A DNA stretch of 64,000 nt from Paenibacillus sediminis (GTDB lineage: Bacteria; Bacillota; Bacilli; Paenibacillales; Paenibacillaceae). Location of the stretch: NCBI RefSeq assembly GCF_017873765.1, contig NZ_JAGGKP010000003.1:179406-243405 (forward strand), in the 5' to 3' direction. A program made the position numbers and the translations under genes. Shown one piece after another: positions 1 through 8,409 of this stretch (position 1 is the first letter of the stretch; the number at the start of each line of letters is the position of its first letter). Below the pieces are notes generated by a model. That model was not told the DNA's origin, ran no database searches, and worked only from the letters and a program-made list of their open reading frames with translations.

Positions 1-567
1 CAAAGCGCAGCATTTAATGTGATGACAGCTAGCGAAAGCACCGACGTTACTCTTATATCACCGTCAGGTATTGAGTATCGTCCTGAAGCGGCTCAAGCCG
101 ATTCAGACCCAGAGGGCATTTTCTCCAAAGCAGTGAAGCACGTCTTCAATGTTGATAAACCCGAAGTCGGCGAATGGACGCTCAATCTAACCGGCTCAGG
201 CGACGCTTACTTCTTACTAGGCAAGATTGAAACCTCAGTAAGCACTCGAGTAAAAGCCGGCAAAAAAGTGTTCCAAAAAGGAGAATCTGCCGGCCTCACT
301 GTCGATTTCGGGACGAGAATAAAAGGCTCTATCAAACACCCTGGCGTGACAAAATCGGTTCCAGGCCGAGCTTTCACGCCTTCGCAAAATCTCCAAGAGA
401 CTCAAATCGACGGAAGCGTGCAGTTGCCATTTACAGCACCAACTGAACCGGGTGTATACAATCTCTCCTTCGACGTGGAAGGCGTGAATGATAAGGGCGA
501 GAAAGTCACCAGGTCGGTAAACTATAATTTTGCGGTTACAGATGAACAAGGGAATATTGGACGCTAA
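1..567 (+). CDS. C-terminal part of a large secreted/surface protein (5' end outside window)
   Basis: The frame is open from base 1 (QSAAFNVMTASES...), so this is the tail of a gene that begins upstream; the GTG near base 19 is probably not the start. The visible 188 residues look extracytoplasmic: no membrane segment, few cysteines, and two beta-rich stretches. The first (about residues 8-70) has the pattern TLISPSG...PEVGEWTLNLTGSG, which resembles the beta-sandwich found after VWA or lipase domains in secreted Bacillota proteins. The second (about 75-180) ends in VYNLSFDVEGVNDKGEK and looks like an Ig-like fold. The enzymatic part, if any, is outside the window. It converges with the pox-like gene across a shared hairpin. 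The specific function is not recognised. Confidence 0.6.
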   Translation, partial: QSAAFNVMTASESTDVTLISPSGIEYRPEAAQADSDPEGIFSKAVKHVFNVDKPEVGEWTLNLTGSGDAYFLLGKIETSVSTRVKAGKKVFQKGESAGLTVDFGTRIKGSIKHPGVTKSVPGRAFTPSQNLQETQIDGSVQLPFTAPTEPGVYNLSFDVEGVNDKGEKVTRSVNYNFAVTDEQGNIGR

Positions 568-593
568 TATTTTTATCATTTTTGGTTTGCATG

Positions 594-628
594 AAAAAGA
601 GCCTGTTGATCAAATTCAACAGGCTCTT
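594..628 (-). terminator. Intrinsic terminator of the pox-like gene
   Basis: A 13-bp perfect stem (arms 597-609 and 616-628, 6-nt loop) is followed on the minus strand by five U residues. It lies nine bases past the stop of the minus-strand gene and could also stop the convergent plus-strand gene, although the plus side lacks a clean U tract. Confidence 0.85.
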
Positions 629-636
629 ATCTATAT

Positions 637-2364
637 CTATCGAATAAGATTCGTTTTCGCTAGCTCGATCAGATCGTTACCATGACCGTTTAGAACGGCC
701 TTGATCATCCAGAGTGTAAATCCATGCGCTTGTTTTATCGTTATTTTAGGCGGCAAGGCAAGCTCCTGGCGATTCACGACGACATCAAGCAATACGGGTC
801 CATCGTGCTCAAAGGCGCGGCGTATAGAAGCTTTCAGCTCTCCAGGATCCTCTACTCTTATCCCTTCGATTCCCATCGCTTTCGCCACGTCCGCAAAGTT
901 CGGATTATCAAGCTCCGTTCCGATCTCTAAATAACCAGCAGCCTTCATTTCCAGCTCAACGAAACTGAGTGCACCGTTATTGAATACAACAACCTTGATC
1001 GGCAGCTTGTGCTGTCTAAGGGTTAGCAAATCGCCCATTAACATGGTGAGACCTCCATCCCCAGATAGAGAAATAACCTGACGGCCTGGCTTAGCGATCT
1101 GTGCTCCAATCGCTTGCGGAAGAGCGTTCGCCATCGTGCCATGATTGAAAGAACCTAACAATCTTCTTCGTCCATTCATTTGCAAATAACGCGCAGTCCA
1201 TAGTGTCGGCGTTCCGACATCACATGTAAATATCGCGTCCTCTCCAGCTAAATCGCTGACAACCTTTGTAAGGTACTGTGGATGAATAGGTTTTCGGCCC
1301 GGTTTCCCTGTTGCGAGTTCATCCAGTTCCTTACGGACATTTGCGTAGTGAGAAGTAAATTGCTCTAGATGATGCGAATCATGTGACTCTGTCAAATAAG
1401 GAAGCAATGATTCGATTGTAGCCTTCACATCACCGCATAATCCGTAGGTAAGCGCCACTCTCCTGCCGAGATGATCTGGCTGAATGTCCACCTGCAGAAC
1501 AACCGCGTCCTTTGGATAAAATTGTCTATACGGAAAGTCAGTTCCGAGCATAAGCAGTACATCGCAGTTCATGATGGCATGGTAGCCGGACGAATAACCG
1601 ATAAGCCCAGTCAGACCTACGGAGTATGGGTTATCATATTCAAGATACTCTTTGCCTCGAAGAGCAATAACCATAGGTGACTTCAGTTTATCGCAAAGCT
1701 GCATGAGATCTGTATGTGCGCCCACACAGCCAGCACCGCATAATAGTGTAATGCGTTTGCCTTGGTTCAAGTATTCCGCTAACTGCTTCAATTCCCCATC
1801 AGAAGGACGTATGACTGGCTTAGTGACATGACAGACATGTTCAGGTATAGGACTTTCATCCGCTTCAAAAGCAGCGACATCACCTGGCAACACGATGACA
1901 GAAACGCCTGACCGTGATACAGCTTTCTGGATTGCCATCGTGACTGAGCGAGGAATTTGTTTGGAAGAAGTGACCACCTCGCAGTAATAGCTGCAATCTT
2001 TGAACAGATGGTCAGGACGTGTCGCCTGAAAAAAATCGCCCCCAATCTCGTCAATTGGGATATGAGCAGCAATGGCGAGTACAGGAACTCGGTTGCGATG
2101 ACAATCATACAGTCCATTAATGAGATGCATATTGCCAGGACCACTGCTTCATGCACATACGGCGATACTGCCGCTCATCTCTGCATCAGCACCCGCTGCG
2201 AACGCAGCAACCTCCTCATGACGAACGTGAACCCACTCGATCTTCTCTGAACGCCTTATGGCGTCGAGAAGCGCATTCAGCGAGTCTCCTATGATACCGT
2301 AAATTCTCGTAACACCCGCATTTATTAACGTCTCAACGATTGAATCGGCTACCGATCTTTTCAT
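637..2364 (-). pseudogene. poxB: Pyruvate oxidase / TPP-dependent enzyme, interrupted by an in-frame TGA
   Basis: Read as one frame of about 575 codons this matches the whole of pyruvate:quinone oxidase (PoxB; B. subtilis YdaP), a ThDP- and FAD-dependent membrane-associated enzyme converting pyruvate to acetate and CO2. Visible are the N-terminal ThDP segment with the activating Glu ([11 protein letters not shown]), GPGNMHLINGLYDCHRN, RGKEYLEYDNPY, the ThDP-binding GDGGLTMLMGD and the C-terminal ELAKTNLIR that mirrors the E. coli tail. Codon 72 (2149-2151) is TGA where the family has Gly (CAGSxGPGN), so GGA to TGA is a one-base change. The frame is unchanged on both sides. The start at 2364 has a good AAGGAG. 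A restart at ATG 2130 would give 497 residues without the catalytic Glu. This is a young pseudogene, a sequencing error, or a readthrough gene. Confidence 0.85.
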
Positions 2365-2511
2365 TTTTCCTCTCCTTACCTATTTCTGCTTATTTTCACC
2401 ACTTCACGATGGCTCTATACAGAAACTTATTGGACGATCATTACACACTATCTACACAATCTCTTTCTTACATCTATGAATATTGTAATTAAAAAAAGGA
2501 GACGATAACCG

Positions 2512-3092
2512 ATGACTGTCCAAGAACTAACCATTTCAATACTTGGAAGTAGCGGTGGTGTAGCGAAAGCGACGCTGTCTATTCTCAATCAATCTATTAA
2601 AGATGTTCATGACCCGCTATATTCATATATTAACCATAGTAAAATTCATTTAATTGATTGGAAGCAACGCGATATGGAATACTACAAAATCTTTGCCCCA
2701 AATTTGGTGGACAGGTTGACCTTACACCAATTTGATCTAAGGAATAAGGGCGCCTGAAAGTGCAGAGGTGGATGACAATGAGGAGTATGAAGGATTTACC
2801 TTAATCGAACGATACCGTATTTTTGAAGATAACAGAAGTCGATTTACAAACGTAAAAGCGATTATTGGCTCCGGAATGAATCCTGCGGATGCATGGACAA
2901 TGAATCCGTTTTTCTTCAGTACAAAACAAACGCAACTTATTTCCAAGTGGCATGCGGAGTCTACGGGGCAACAAAACAAAAACCGACTATAGCAAATATG
3001 TCACATATTATTTGAAAAACTTTGTTCATGGAGAAAATACTGTTTCGGACGGGCCTTTGCTCAAACGAATGAGAAAAATATCGACAGTTTAA
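2512..3092 (+). pseudogene. Remnants of a saccharopine-dehydrogenase-like oxidoreductase
   Basis: There are three coding fragments in different frames. Fragment 1 (2512-2757) has a good ribosome binding site (AAAAAGGAG) and starts with a Rossmann-like ILGSSGGVAKATLSI. Fragment 2 (about 2761-2992) contains FTLIERYRIFEDNRSRF and VKAIIGSGMNP, reminiscent of the GMNPG motif of saccharopine dehydrogenase/homospermidine synthase-like proteins. Fragment 3 (about 2982-3092, another frame) reads DYSKYVTYYLKNFVHGEN and ends at TAA 3090. The shift between fragments 2 and 3 falls in an A-rich run near 2975. The intact family is several hundred residues, so large internal pieces are missing. The fold assignment rests on short motifs only; the broken state is clear. 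Confidence 0.55.
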
Positions 3093-3200
3093 AAAAATTT
3101 GCCATGTTACATTTACCCAGACCCAGATGAAAAAATGTGAACGCTGTGCTACAATACTGGAATTGCAACGGGAATCACTAGGGAGGGTTATTGAATCAAA

Positions 3201-3836
3201 ATGCTTATTATTGGTATCGCCGGCGGTACCGGCTCCGGTAAATCGACGGTAGCCCGCTCCGTCATTGACCGTCTTGGAACAGATAAAGTAACATTCATTT
3301 CTCAGGATAACTACTATAAGGATCATTCGCACCTCAGCATGGACGAACGCGCATCGATCAATTATGATCATCCGTTCGCCTTTGACAACGAGCTGTTAAT
3401 TAAGCACCTTATGCTCTTAAAAGAAGGACAATCTGTAAACGCTCCAGTATATGACTTCACAGTTCACGCTCGCTCCACTACTGAGACGGTAGAGCTAAAG
3501 CCGAACAATATCGTCATTCTCGAAGGACTTCATGTTCTGTCCGACGAAAAACTTCGGGAGCAGCTCGACATTAAGGTATTCGTTGATACCGACCCCGATG
3601 TGCGTATACTCCGCCGGGTGCTTCGAGATATCGAGGAACGCGGCCGGACGATTCAGTCGATCCACCAACAATATTTGGCTACAGTAAAGCCGATGCACGA
3701 AGCGTTCATCGAGCCGTCCAAGAAATACGCTGACCTGATTATTCCAGAAGGCGGTCACAATGAAGTCGGTATCCAGCTACTGGCTATATTGACCGAAAAA
3801 TATTTGACCGGCGATCGGAAATGGTCTGACGATTAA
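3201..3836 (+). CDS. udk: Uridine kinase
   Basis: This 211-residue cytosolic kinase phosphorylates uridine (and cytidine) to the monophosphate in pyrimidine salvage, using ATP or GTP. The P-loop GGTGSGKST lies at residues 8-16. Further family features are SQDNYYKDHSHLS, NYDHPFAFD, the EGLHVL segment where most homologs have EGI, and the lid RRVLRDIEERGR. Length is normal for bacterial Udk. The only sensible start is ATG 3201; GGGAGGG sits at 3181-3187, a rather long 13 nt upstream. The gene stands alone between decayed sequence and a strong terminator, the sole clearly intact plus-strand housekeeping gene in the first 24 kb. Confidence 0.95.
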   Translation: MLIIGIAGGTGSGKSTVARSVIDRLGTDKVTFISQDNYYKDHSHLSMDERASINYDHPFAFDNELLIKHLMLLKEGQSVNAPVYDFTVHARSTTETVELKPNNIVILEGLHVLSDEKLREQLDIKVFVDTDPDVRILRRVLRDIEERGRTIQSIHQQYLATVKPMHEAFIEPSKKYADLIIPEGGHNEVGIQLLAILTEKYLTGDRKWSDD

Positions 3837-4164
3837 TGTCCGGTTTTGCTCGAGCGGATTAAAGCCCCATACAGGTGACGCTTCCAGCGTTCCTGACCAG
3901 CGCACCTGCGCGGTCGGGAACGCTTTTTTTAATGACTACTATTTTTACAGCACTTTATCGACTCGGATGAATGATATATACGCCCTGTGAATCAGGAATA
4001 TAGGCAGAACGAAAATTGCAGCTAACGCACCAATAAAGAGTACGCTGATCAATATTATTCGATTCAAAGGAAATGATTCTTCTTCTGGTCCGCAATAAAT
4101 TGGACTGAGCCTTTACGTACGAAGAGGGCATTTTATTAGATCTTCTTAAGCTACTGAGCCATAG
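3837..4164. other. Intergenic region with a membrane-peptide remnant
   Basis: Besides the udk terminator, this 328-bp gap holds an open minus-strand stretch from about 4112 to the TAA at 3945-3947. It encodes roughly 55 residues, including PEEESFPLNRIILIS and a hydrophobic helix (VLFIGALAAIFVLPIFLI) followed by a basic end. No start codon with a ribosome binding site is visible. It reads like the C-terminal end of a lost membrane protein; this is an inference from composition only. Confidence 0.35.
3886..3930 (+). terminator. udk intrinsic terminator
   Basis: A long GC-rich hairpin (AGCGTTCC...GGAACGCT, inner GACC/GGTC) is followed by seven T residues at 3924-3930. Confidence 0.9.
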
Positions 4165-5430
4165 TCATACAGAAATTGTTGAAATGGCTTCATTTAATTC
4201 CTTTTCTTTAACAAGGTTAGGCAACTTCCATAGGTAGATTATACTTGCTAGCAAAAGCAATCCCCCCATTAACCAGTAGGTCAGCTCAAGGGAAATAAAA
4301 TGCGGATACAAAATGGCAATTAACCCTAGGGCAATCGATTGTGCGAGCATCATCAATGGATCGATCCAAGCACTAACACGTCCCATCTTGTCCGGAGCTA
4401 CCAGCTCAGGCAGCCATCCGCCAATCGCAATGTTGACAGGCGCCAGGACGCATCCAATTACGCCGATATACGTCAGGTACATCCAAACTTCATTCGCATA
4501 TATCAACCCGATAGTGAGCAATCCTGACAGTAAGACGCCGACGATGATGATTACATGCTTCTTCATAACCTTAACAAGAACTGCACCGAGTCCGCTTCCA
4601 ACGAGAAAACCGATACCTATAAAAATTGCGAACAAGGAGGCAGACTGTTCAAAATGATCCGGAGCCAGTTTATATTTCATTGTGAACATTGGCAATACAG
4701 CGAAGCCCCCATTAATAAATCCGAATAGAAAGAAGCCAGTGAGGAGTGTGAACAATAGACGATGCCCGCGGATATATCGGTATCCCTCTCCGAAATCTTG
4801 AAAAATCTCACTTATTCCTAACTGGCGTAAGTTCGAGGGTCCATTCGGTAGGACTACGGTAGTGTCGATCCGACAAGAGCGGATCAGAAGCCCCGATACT
4901 ACAAAGCTTAGTCCGTCAATGATAACCGCTCCCGTAATGCCAACTGTGTTATACGCAATAGCGCCAAGTGCAACTCCGAATAACATAAAAATCCCGAAGA
5001 TCATCTGATTGAGACCAGCTGCTTGATCATACTGTTCTCTAGATAAAACCCCTTGGAGAATGGCCATTTCTGCTGGTGAAAAAAACTTGGAGACTGCGCT
5101 TCGCAGGAACAAAATGCAGAAGGCAGCAGGAAGCCATGCATACATTACCGCGACAACCAGCAAGACTGATAATCCGGCACGAATCCAATCGCTGTTTTCA
5201 GCAATACGTTGTCTGTTGAAGCGGTCAGCGAACACCCCTACGAGAAAAAATACGAGCAAGGTGGGCAGCGCATACATCATCTCCGCTAACGTGGCGTAGT
5301 AAGGCTGACTCGCAAAGCGGTCCAAGAGAAAAAACGCAAACGCCATATTCCCTACAATCGTTCCTAGCTGCGAAGTGAATGAAGCTATAAATAGCCTGAC
5401 AAAATTTCGATTCACAAATAGCTGTTTCAT
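4165..5430 (-). CDS. MFS-family efflux transporter
   Basis: A protein of about 421 residues with some 11-12 hydrophobic segments, of the EntS/MefA-like MFS_3 type (exporters of drugs, macrolides or siderophores). The conserved MFS loop 2-3 motif appears as GVFADRFNRQRI near residue 65. The start is placed at ATG 5428-5430 (MKQLFVNRNF): GGGGGT precedes it, and the 31 codons upstream in frame actually belong to the broken tetR read in another frame. The ATG overlaps the tetR TGA (ATGA), so the two were a translationally coupled regulator-exporter pair. No terminator was recognised below it. The substrate cannot be told from sequence. Confidence 0.85.
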   Translation of the reverse strand: MKQLFVNRNFVRLFIASFTSQLGTIVGNMAFAFFLLDRFASQPYYATLAEMMYALPTLLVFFLVGVFADRFNRQRIAENSDWIRAGLSVLLVVAVMYAWLPAAFCILFLRSAVSKFFSPAEMAILQGVLSREQYDQAAGLNQMIFGIFMLFGVALGAIAYNTVGITGAVIIDGLSFVVSGLLIRSCRIDTTVVLPNGPSNLRQLGISEIFQDFGEGYRYIRGHRLLFTLLTGFFLFGFINGGFAVLPMFTMKYKLAPDHFEQSASLFAIFIGIGFLVGSGLGAVLVKVMKKHVIIIVGVLLSGLLTIGLIYANEVWMYLTYIGVIGCVLAPVNIAIGGWLPELVAPDKMGRVSAWIDPLMMLAQSIALGLIAILYPHFISLELTYWLMGGLLLLASIIYLWKLPNLVKEKELNEAISTISV

Positions 5431-5728
5431 TTCGTTTCTACCCCCAATAAATGTTTCAAAATGGTTAAAGATGCATTTACTTGTTCCTCTAATGCAATGC
5501 GGTCCGCCCCAATCATACAACAATCCAGCAGTAAATCTTGATGACCAACATCATCTCTTCCGTACTGGAAAAATACACATAGACACCGCCACGGCTGAGA
5601 CCGCTCTCTTCGACCACATCCTTCATCGTCACGGCTAAGTAACCTTAACGTATAAATACTTCTGTAGCCGCCTGCAAAATTTCTTGTCTTTTCTGTTCCT
5701 TATACTCATCGTTTACTTTCGGAGGCAT
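5427..5728 (-). pseudogene. Broken TetR-family regulator upstream of the MFS exporter
   Basis: From ATG 5728 the frame encodes a TetR N-terminus (MPPKVNDEYK, ILQAATEVFIR), then an in-frame TAA where homologs have Lys. The same frame continues as GYLAVTMKDVVEESGLSRGG and VYVYFSSTEEMM, a complete helix-turn-helix. It then drifts off. In another frame a TetR-like C-terminal end, ALEEQVNASLTILKHLLG then VETK-stop, overlaps the MFS start codon. The remaining gene is about 300 bp where the family needs about 600, so an internal deletion accompanies the nonsense change. If this was the exporter's repressor, the exporter may now be unregulated. Confidence 0.8.
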
Positions 5729-6066
5729 TGTTATTTTAAATCATATTTCCCCTAATTTGTAAATTTTTTATTCGCGTTATAAGGTTTGGCATTCTACAAC
5801 ATTCTTTGAGATGGTTTAAATTAGGGATGCCATGAGGAAAATCGGATAGCGCACGGAGTACGGGCAAATGGAAAGTGACGGATCATCATGAAAAGTTGTT
5901 ACTAGGGGGAATCGACCGCATTGGGCTATTATTTATTGTGGATTTAAAACCAATTGTTATAAATAAAGCCCGACCTCATGCGGTCGGGTTAATGATGGTG
6001 CAGGCAAACCATGGCTGCTTAAAACCACAACTCGCCGTCTCTTGTTGATTCAGTTATTGGGTTCAA
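5729..6066. other. Intergenic region with a degenerate tmRNA-end repeat
   Basis: No convincing gene is seen here. At 5966-6005 there is a hairpin (CCCGACC, loop TCATGC, GGTCGGG) followed by TTAATGATGGTG and AGGC with one mismatch. This matches the terminator plus the extreme 3' end of the tmRNA gene at 9198-9212 and its copy at 7424-7438. On the minus strand the hairpin sits about 75 bases past the PLP lyase and probably serves as its terminator. Confidence 0.6.
5966..6005 (-). repeat. Third, most eroded copy of the ssrA-end repeat, acting as terminator
   Basis: The stem is CCCGACC/GGTCGGG with the same six-base loop (TCATGC) as the hairpins at 7402-7425 and 9174-9199. It is followed by 16 of 17 bases matching the tmRNA 3' end before similarity is lost. 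On the minus strand the hairpin is followed by TTTATTTA. Confidence 0.6.
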
Positions 6067-7161
6067 TCATATTAGGATACTAAGCTCCTGATTCAATAGG
6101 TGAAAAGCTTCTCTTAACCTATCTTTAGGCAAATCCGCATATGAATCCCCAATGCTTACTTCAAAATAACAACTATTCTCGCTAGTCTCTTGTAAGTATC
6201 GAGTGAATCCAATACCCGTCTTCTCATAAATATTCACGAAGATAGATTCAAGATGCTCTTTCGACACCTCAACATGAACATGAAACATATTGGACACCGG
6301 TTCGATAGGTCTTATTGTTACACCACTACACTGATTGTACAAATCCGCAAGTTCTCTTGCTTCATTATAGTACTGCTCCATCTTATCAATTCTTTGCATG
6401 AAATAATAATCAGCACTCAAGATATAAGGATATAGGCTAATCAAATCGCCGCCATGCCGTCTTTTCCATACTTTTGACTCCCGCACAAACTCCTTATCCC
6501 CTGCGAGAATCGCTCCTGCAATCCCACCAATCCCTTTATAAAAAGATACATACACACTATCAAAAAGCCGACAGATTTCCGCCGCTGACTTCCGGTAATA
6601 CGGTGTACTCTCAAAAAGCCTAGCCCCATCCAGATGCAGCTTGATTCCTCGCTCGCGGCAATAAGCCGAGATCGCTTCGAGCTCCTGATAATCCGGTAAT
6701 TGACCGCCAATCTCCCGCTGAGGCAATTCAAGTAATAAGCACGCAATGTCTTCTTGCAAATTCATAATGTCTTCCAAGCCTATTACTCTCGTCTTGTCCG
6801 CCAGCAGAATCGGTTCGATGTGATGCAATTTTTTCAAGCCGTCTTCTTCATGAATCTCTAAATGACTTAACGGGTGATAGGCTATTTTGGGAAGTCCCTT
6901 TCGATCGCACCAAATCCGCAGAGCAATTTGCTGCGCCATCGTCCCGCTCGGAAAAAATACCGCGCTCTCTTTCCCCAAAAAATCCGCCATCCGCCCCTGA
7001 AAATCCTCTATGATGTCCCCTTTGCCATAAACGTCACTATCTAAATTCTCGTCAATCTCTTTCAAGACTTCTTGTAATACACGTACATTTCTCTTCCCGT
7101 GACCACCTACTGGATAAGGCGCTTCGTTGAATGCCTGCAATAAAGTCTTCATTTCGTTCAT
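6067..7161 (-). CDS. Beta-eliminating lyase / low-specificity threonine-aldolase-like PLP enzyme
   Basis: A 364-residue fold-type I PLP enzyme of the Beta_elim_lyase family. The likely Schiff-base lysine is Lys209 in VYVSFYKGIGG, the cofactor-binding Asp178 lies in HLDGAR, and FFPSGTMAQQIAL near residue 70 is the family's cofactor-phosphate region. The closest textbook activity is cleavage of L-threonine or L-allo-threonine to glycine and acetaldehyde. Related proteins cleave other beta-hydroxy amino acids, so the substrate is uncertain. The start ATG 7161 has AAAGGAG at good spacing. The gene stands alone between two copies of the ssrA-end repeat, which suggests that it arrived as an inserted unit. 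Confidence 0.85.
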   Translation of the reverse strand: MNEMKTLLQAFNEAPYPVGGHGKRNVRVLQEVLKEIDENLDSDVYGKGDIIEDFQGRMADFLGKESAVFFPSGTMAQQIALRIWCDRKGLPKIAYHPLSHLEIHEEDGLKKLHHIEPILLADKTRVIGLEDIMNLQEDIACLLLELPQREIGGQLPDYQELEAISAYCRERGIKLHLDGARLFESTPYYRKSAAEICRLFDSVYVSFYKGIGGIAGAILAGDKEFVRESKVWKRRHGGDLISLYPYILSADYYFMQRIDKMEQYYNEARELADLYNQCSGVTIRPIEPVSNMFHVHVEVSKEHLESIFVNIYEKTGIGFTRYLQETSENSCYFEVSIGDSYADLPKDRLREAFHLLNQELSILI

Positions 7162-7398
7162 GTGATATATCTCCTTTCAATTTATCTCCTCGTTCGCTAT
7201 TTACCTTGAGGTCTACTATTTTCTAAACTTTAATGAAGCACATTATTAGACATGTACGTTTTAAATCTAAAAAAAATAACATAAGATAGGACAATTTTGA
7301 TATAGAAAAATTCAAATCATCGGCTAAAAACAAAAATTAAATAACTGGGATGACAAAGATTAAGTAGGTATAAGAGGAGTGGCCAAATCATAATATGC

Positions 7399-7425
7399 AA
7401 AAAGCCGACCTCATGCGGTCGGCTT
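7399..7425 (-). terminator. Terminator of the tetR-hydrolase unit
   Basis: A 9-bp stem (AAGCCGACC/GGTCGGCTT) with loop TCATGC is followed on the minus strand by a run of U. The loop is identical to that of the real ssrA terminator; the stem differs but is still fully paired. Confidence 0.85.
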
Positions 7426-7497
7426 AATGATGGTGGAGGCGAGGGGAGTCGAACCCCTGTCCGAAGATAACGCCACATAGGCTTCTACGGGTGTAGT
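7424..7497 (-). repeat. Partial duplicate of the tmRNA 3' end (att-like direct repeat)
   Basis: These 74 bases match 9198-9271 at 73 positions, in the same orientation. They cover the last part of ssrA: the TTCGA arm, the acceptor 3' strand, the encoded CCA and a few bases beyond. The remaining 5' part of ssrA is absent. Such a tail copy is the usual footprint of an element that integrated into the 3' end of ssrA. No integrase gene is present between the copies. The copy starts 19 bases after the hydrolase stop codon. Confidence 0.85.
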
Positions 7498-7515
7498 CAC
7501 GGTAGCAGGCCTAAG

Positions 7516-8409
7516 TCAATGATGAGGCTTAGTAATAAATCTTCGAATTGCCTCATTCACAGAAGACTTTTGCTCTAGGATCAGGCAGTGCCCTGCTCCT
7601 CGAATCATCATAACCTCTGAATCTTGCAGCGTTTCTTGGACGCACTTCAATACTTTCTCTACATTGTAAATTTTCTCTTCATCTCCGACGAGAAAGAGAA
7701 CGGGGGCCGAAAGCCTGCTCCAAGCTCCTTTTTCAATGACACGAGGGACAACGGGAAGCTGTGAGCGACCATGCGTGTATGCTGCAATCACCAAGTTCAT
7801 AACATGAGACGGGAGAGAATATCCTTTCGAACAAAACCAATCCCACGCTCGGCGAATTCGATCAGGCTTGGGCCATAACATCGCAGGATAGACTTTTTGG
7901 AGCAGTTTCAGAAATGGAACTGGCAAAAATGTCGCCACTGGAGCAAGCAGAACCAGCCGCTCGATACGCTCTGGTCGCACTGTAGCATAATTCGAACAAA
8001 ACCAGCCTCCCATCGAGTGACCGATAAAGGTCGCTTTAGTAAGCCCAAGTGCGTCTAAAAATTGATCCATCCAACGAACAGCATCTTCTGGTGTACGTAT
8101 ACATTTAACAACTCTACTTTTACCAAAATCTCCAGGCGTGTCGATGCAATAAACCCGAAAATCTGTCAGCGCTTCTATGGTAGGATACCACATCGCTGAA
8201 TTACCCGTCATACCATGAAACATTAGAATGGGCTTCCCTTCCTTAGGTCCGCTCACGATCACATGACAGAGGCCATATTCGGTTTCGACCTCCATCGTTT
8301 CATACTGGCTTGGCCAGTACTCCATAAGCTTATCGTAAGTATGCTTAAAAATCTGAGATCCTGCTTCGCTTTTAAAGACAGGTAAATCATTTTGTGTTGT
8401 ACTTGTCAT
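7516..8409 (-). CDS. Alpha/beta hydrolase
   Basis: A 297-residue alpha/beta-hydrolase fold protein without signal peptide. The likely triad is Ser132 (GHSMGG nucleophile elbow), Asp243 (LVGDEEKI) and His274 (RGAGHCL); the oxyanion-hole motif is FHGMTGN near residue 65. Esterase, lactonase or C-C hydrolase activity is possible and the substrate cannot be deduced. Its ATG overlaps the stop of the upstream tetR by four bases (ATGA), so the two are co-transcribed and the hydrolase is probably induced when the regulator binds its ligand. The unit ends in a partial tmRNA copy. Confidence 0.88.
   Translation of the reverse strand: MTSTTQNDLPVFKSEAGSQIFKHTYDKLMEYWPSQYETMEVETEYGLCHVIVSGPKEGKPILMFHGMTGNSAMWYPTIEALTDFRVYCIDTPGDFGKSRVVKCIRTPEDAVRWMDQFLDALGLTKATFIGHSMGGWFCSNYATVRPERIERLVLLAPVATFLPVPFLKLLQKVYPAMLWPKPDRIRRAWDWFCSKGYSLPSHVMNLVIAAYTHGRSQLPVVPRVIEKGAWSRLSAPVLFLVGDEEKIYNVEKVLKCVQETLQDSEVMMIRGAGHCLILEQKSSVNEAIRRFITKPHH

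Larger units (their letters stand above)
7162..7515. other. Intergenic region between PLP lyase and hydrolase
   Basis: The part next to the lyase start (7162-7398) is AT-rich and must contain its promoter, though no strong -35/-10 pair stands out. The part next to the hydrolase stop holds the partial tmRNA copy and its terminator, listed separately. Confidence 0.6.

Noticed and set aside
2149..2151. Selenocysteine codon in the pox-like gene
   Set aside because: The position corresponds to a glycine in a ThDP loop, not to a redox Cys, and no selenoprotein genes or obvious hairpin support it.
5850..6057. Open plus-strand stretch reading LLLGGIDRIGLLF, faintly like the end of a LeuD-type protein
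   Set aside because: The similarity is a few residues, the frame runs through the terminator hairpin and repeat, and there is no start.
7424..7497. A second tmRNA or a tRNA gene
   Set aside because: Only the 3' part is present: there is no 5' acceptor strand, D-arm-like region or tag frame.
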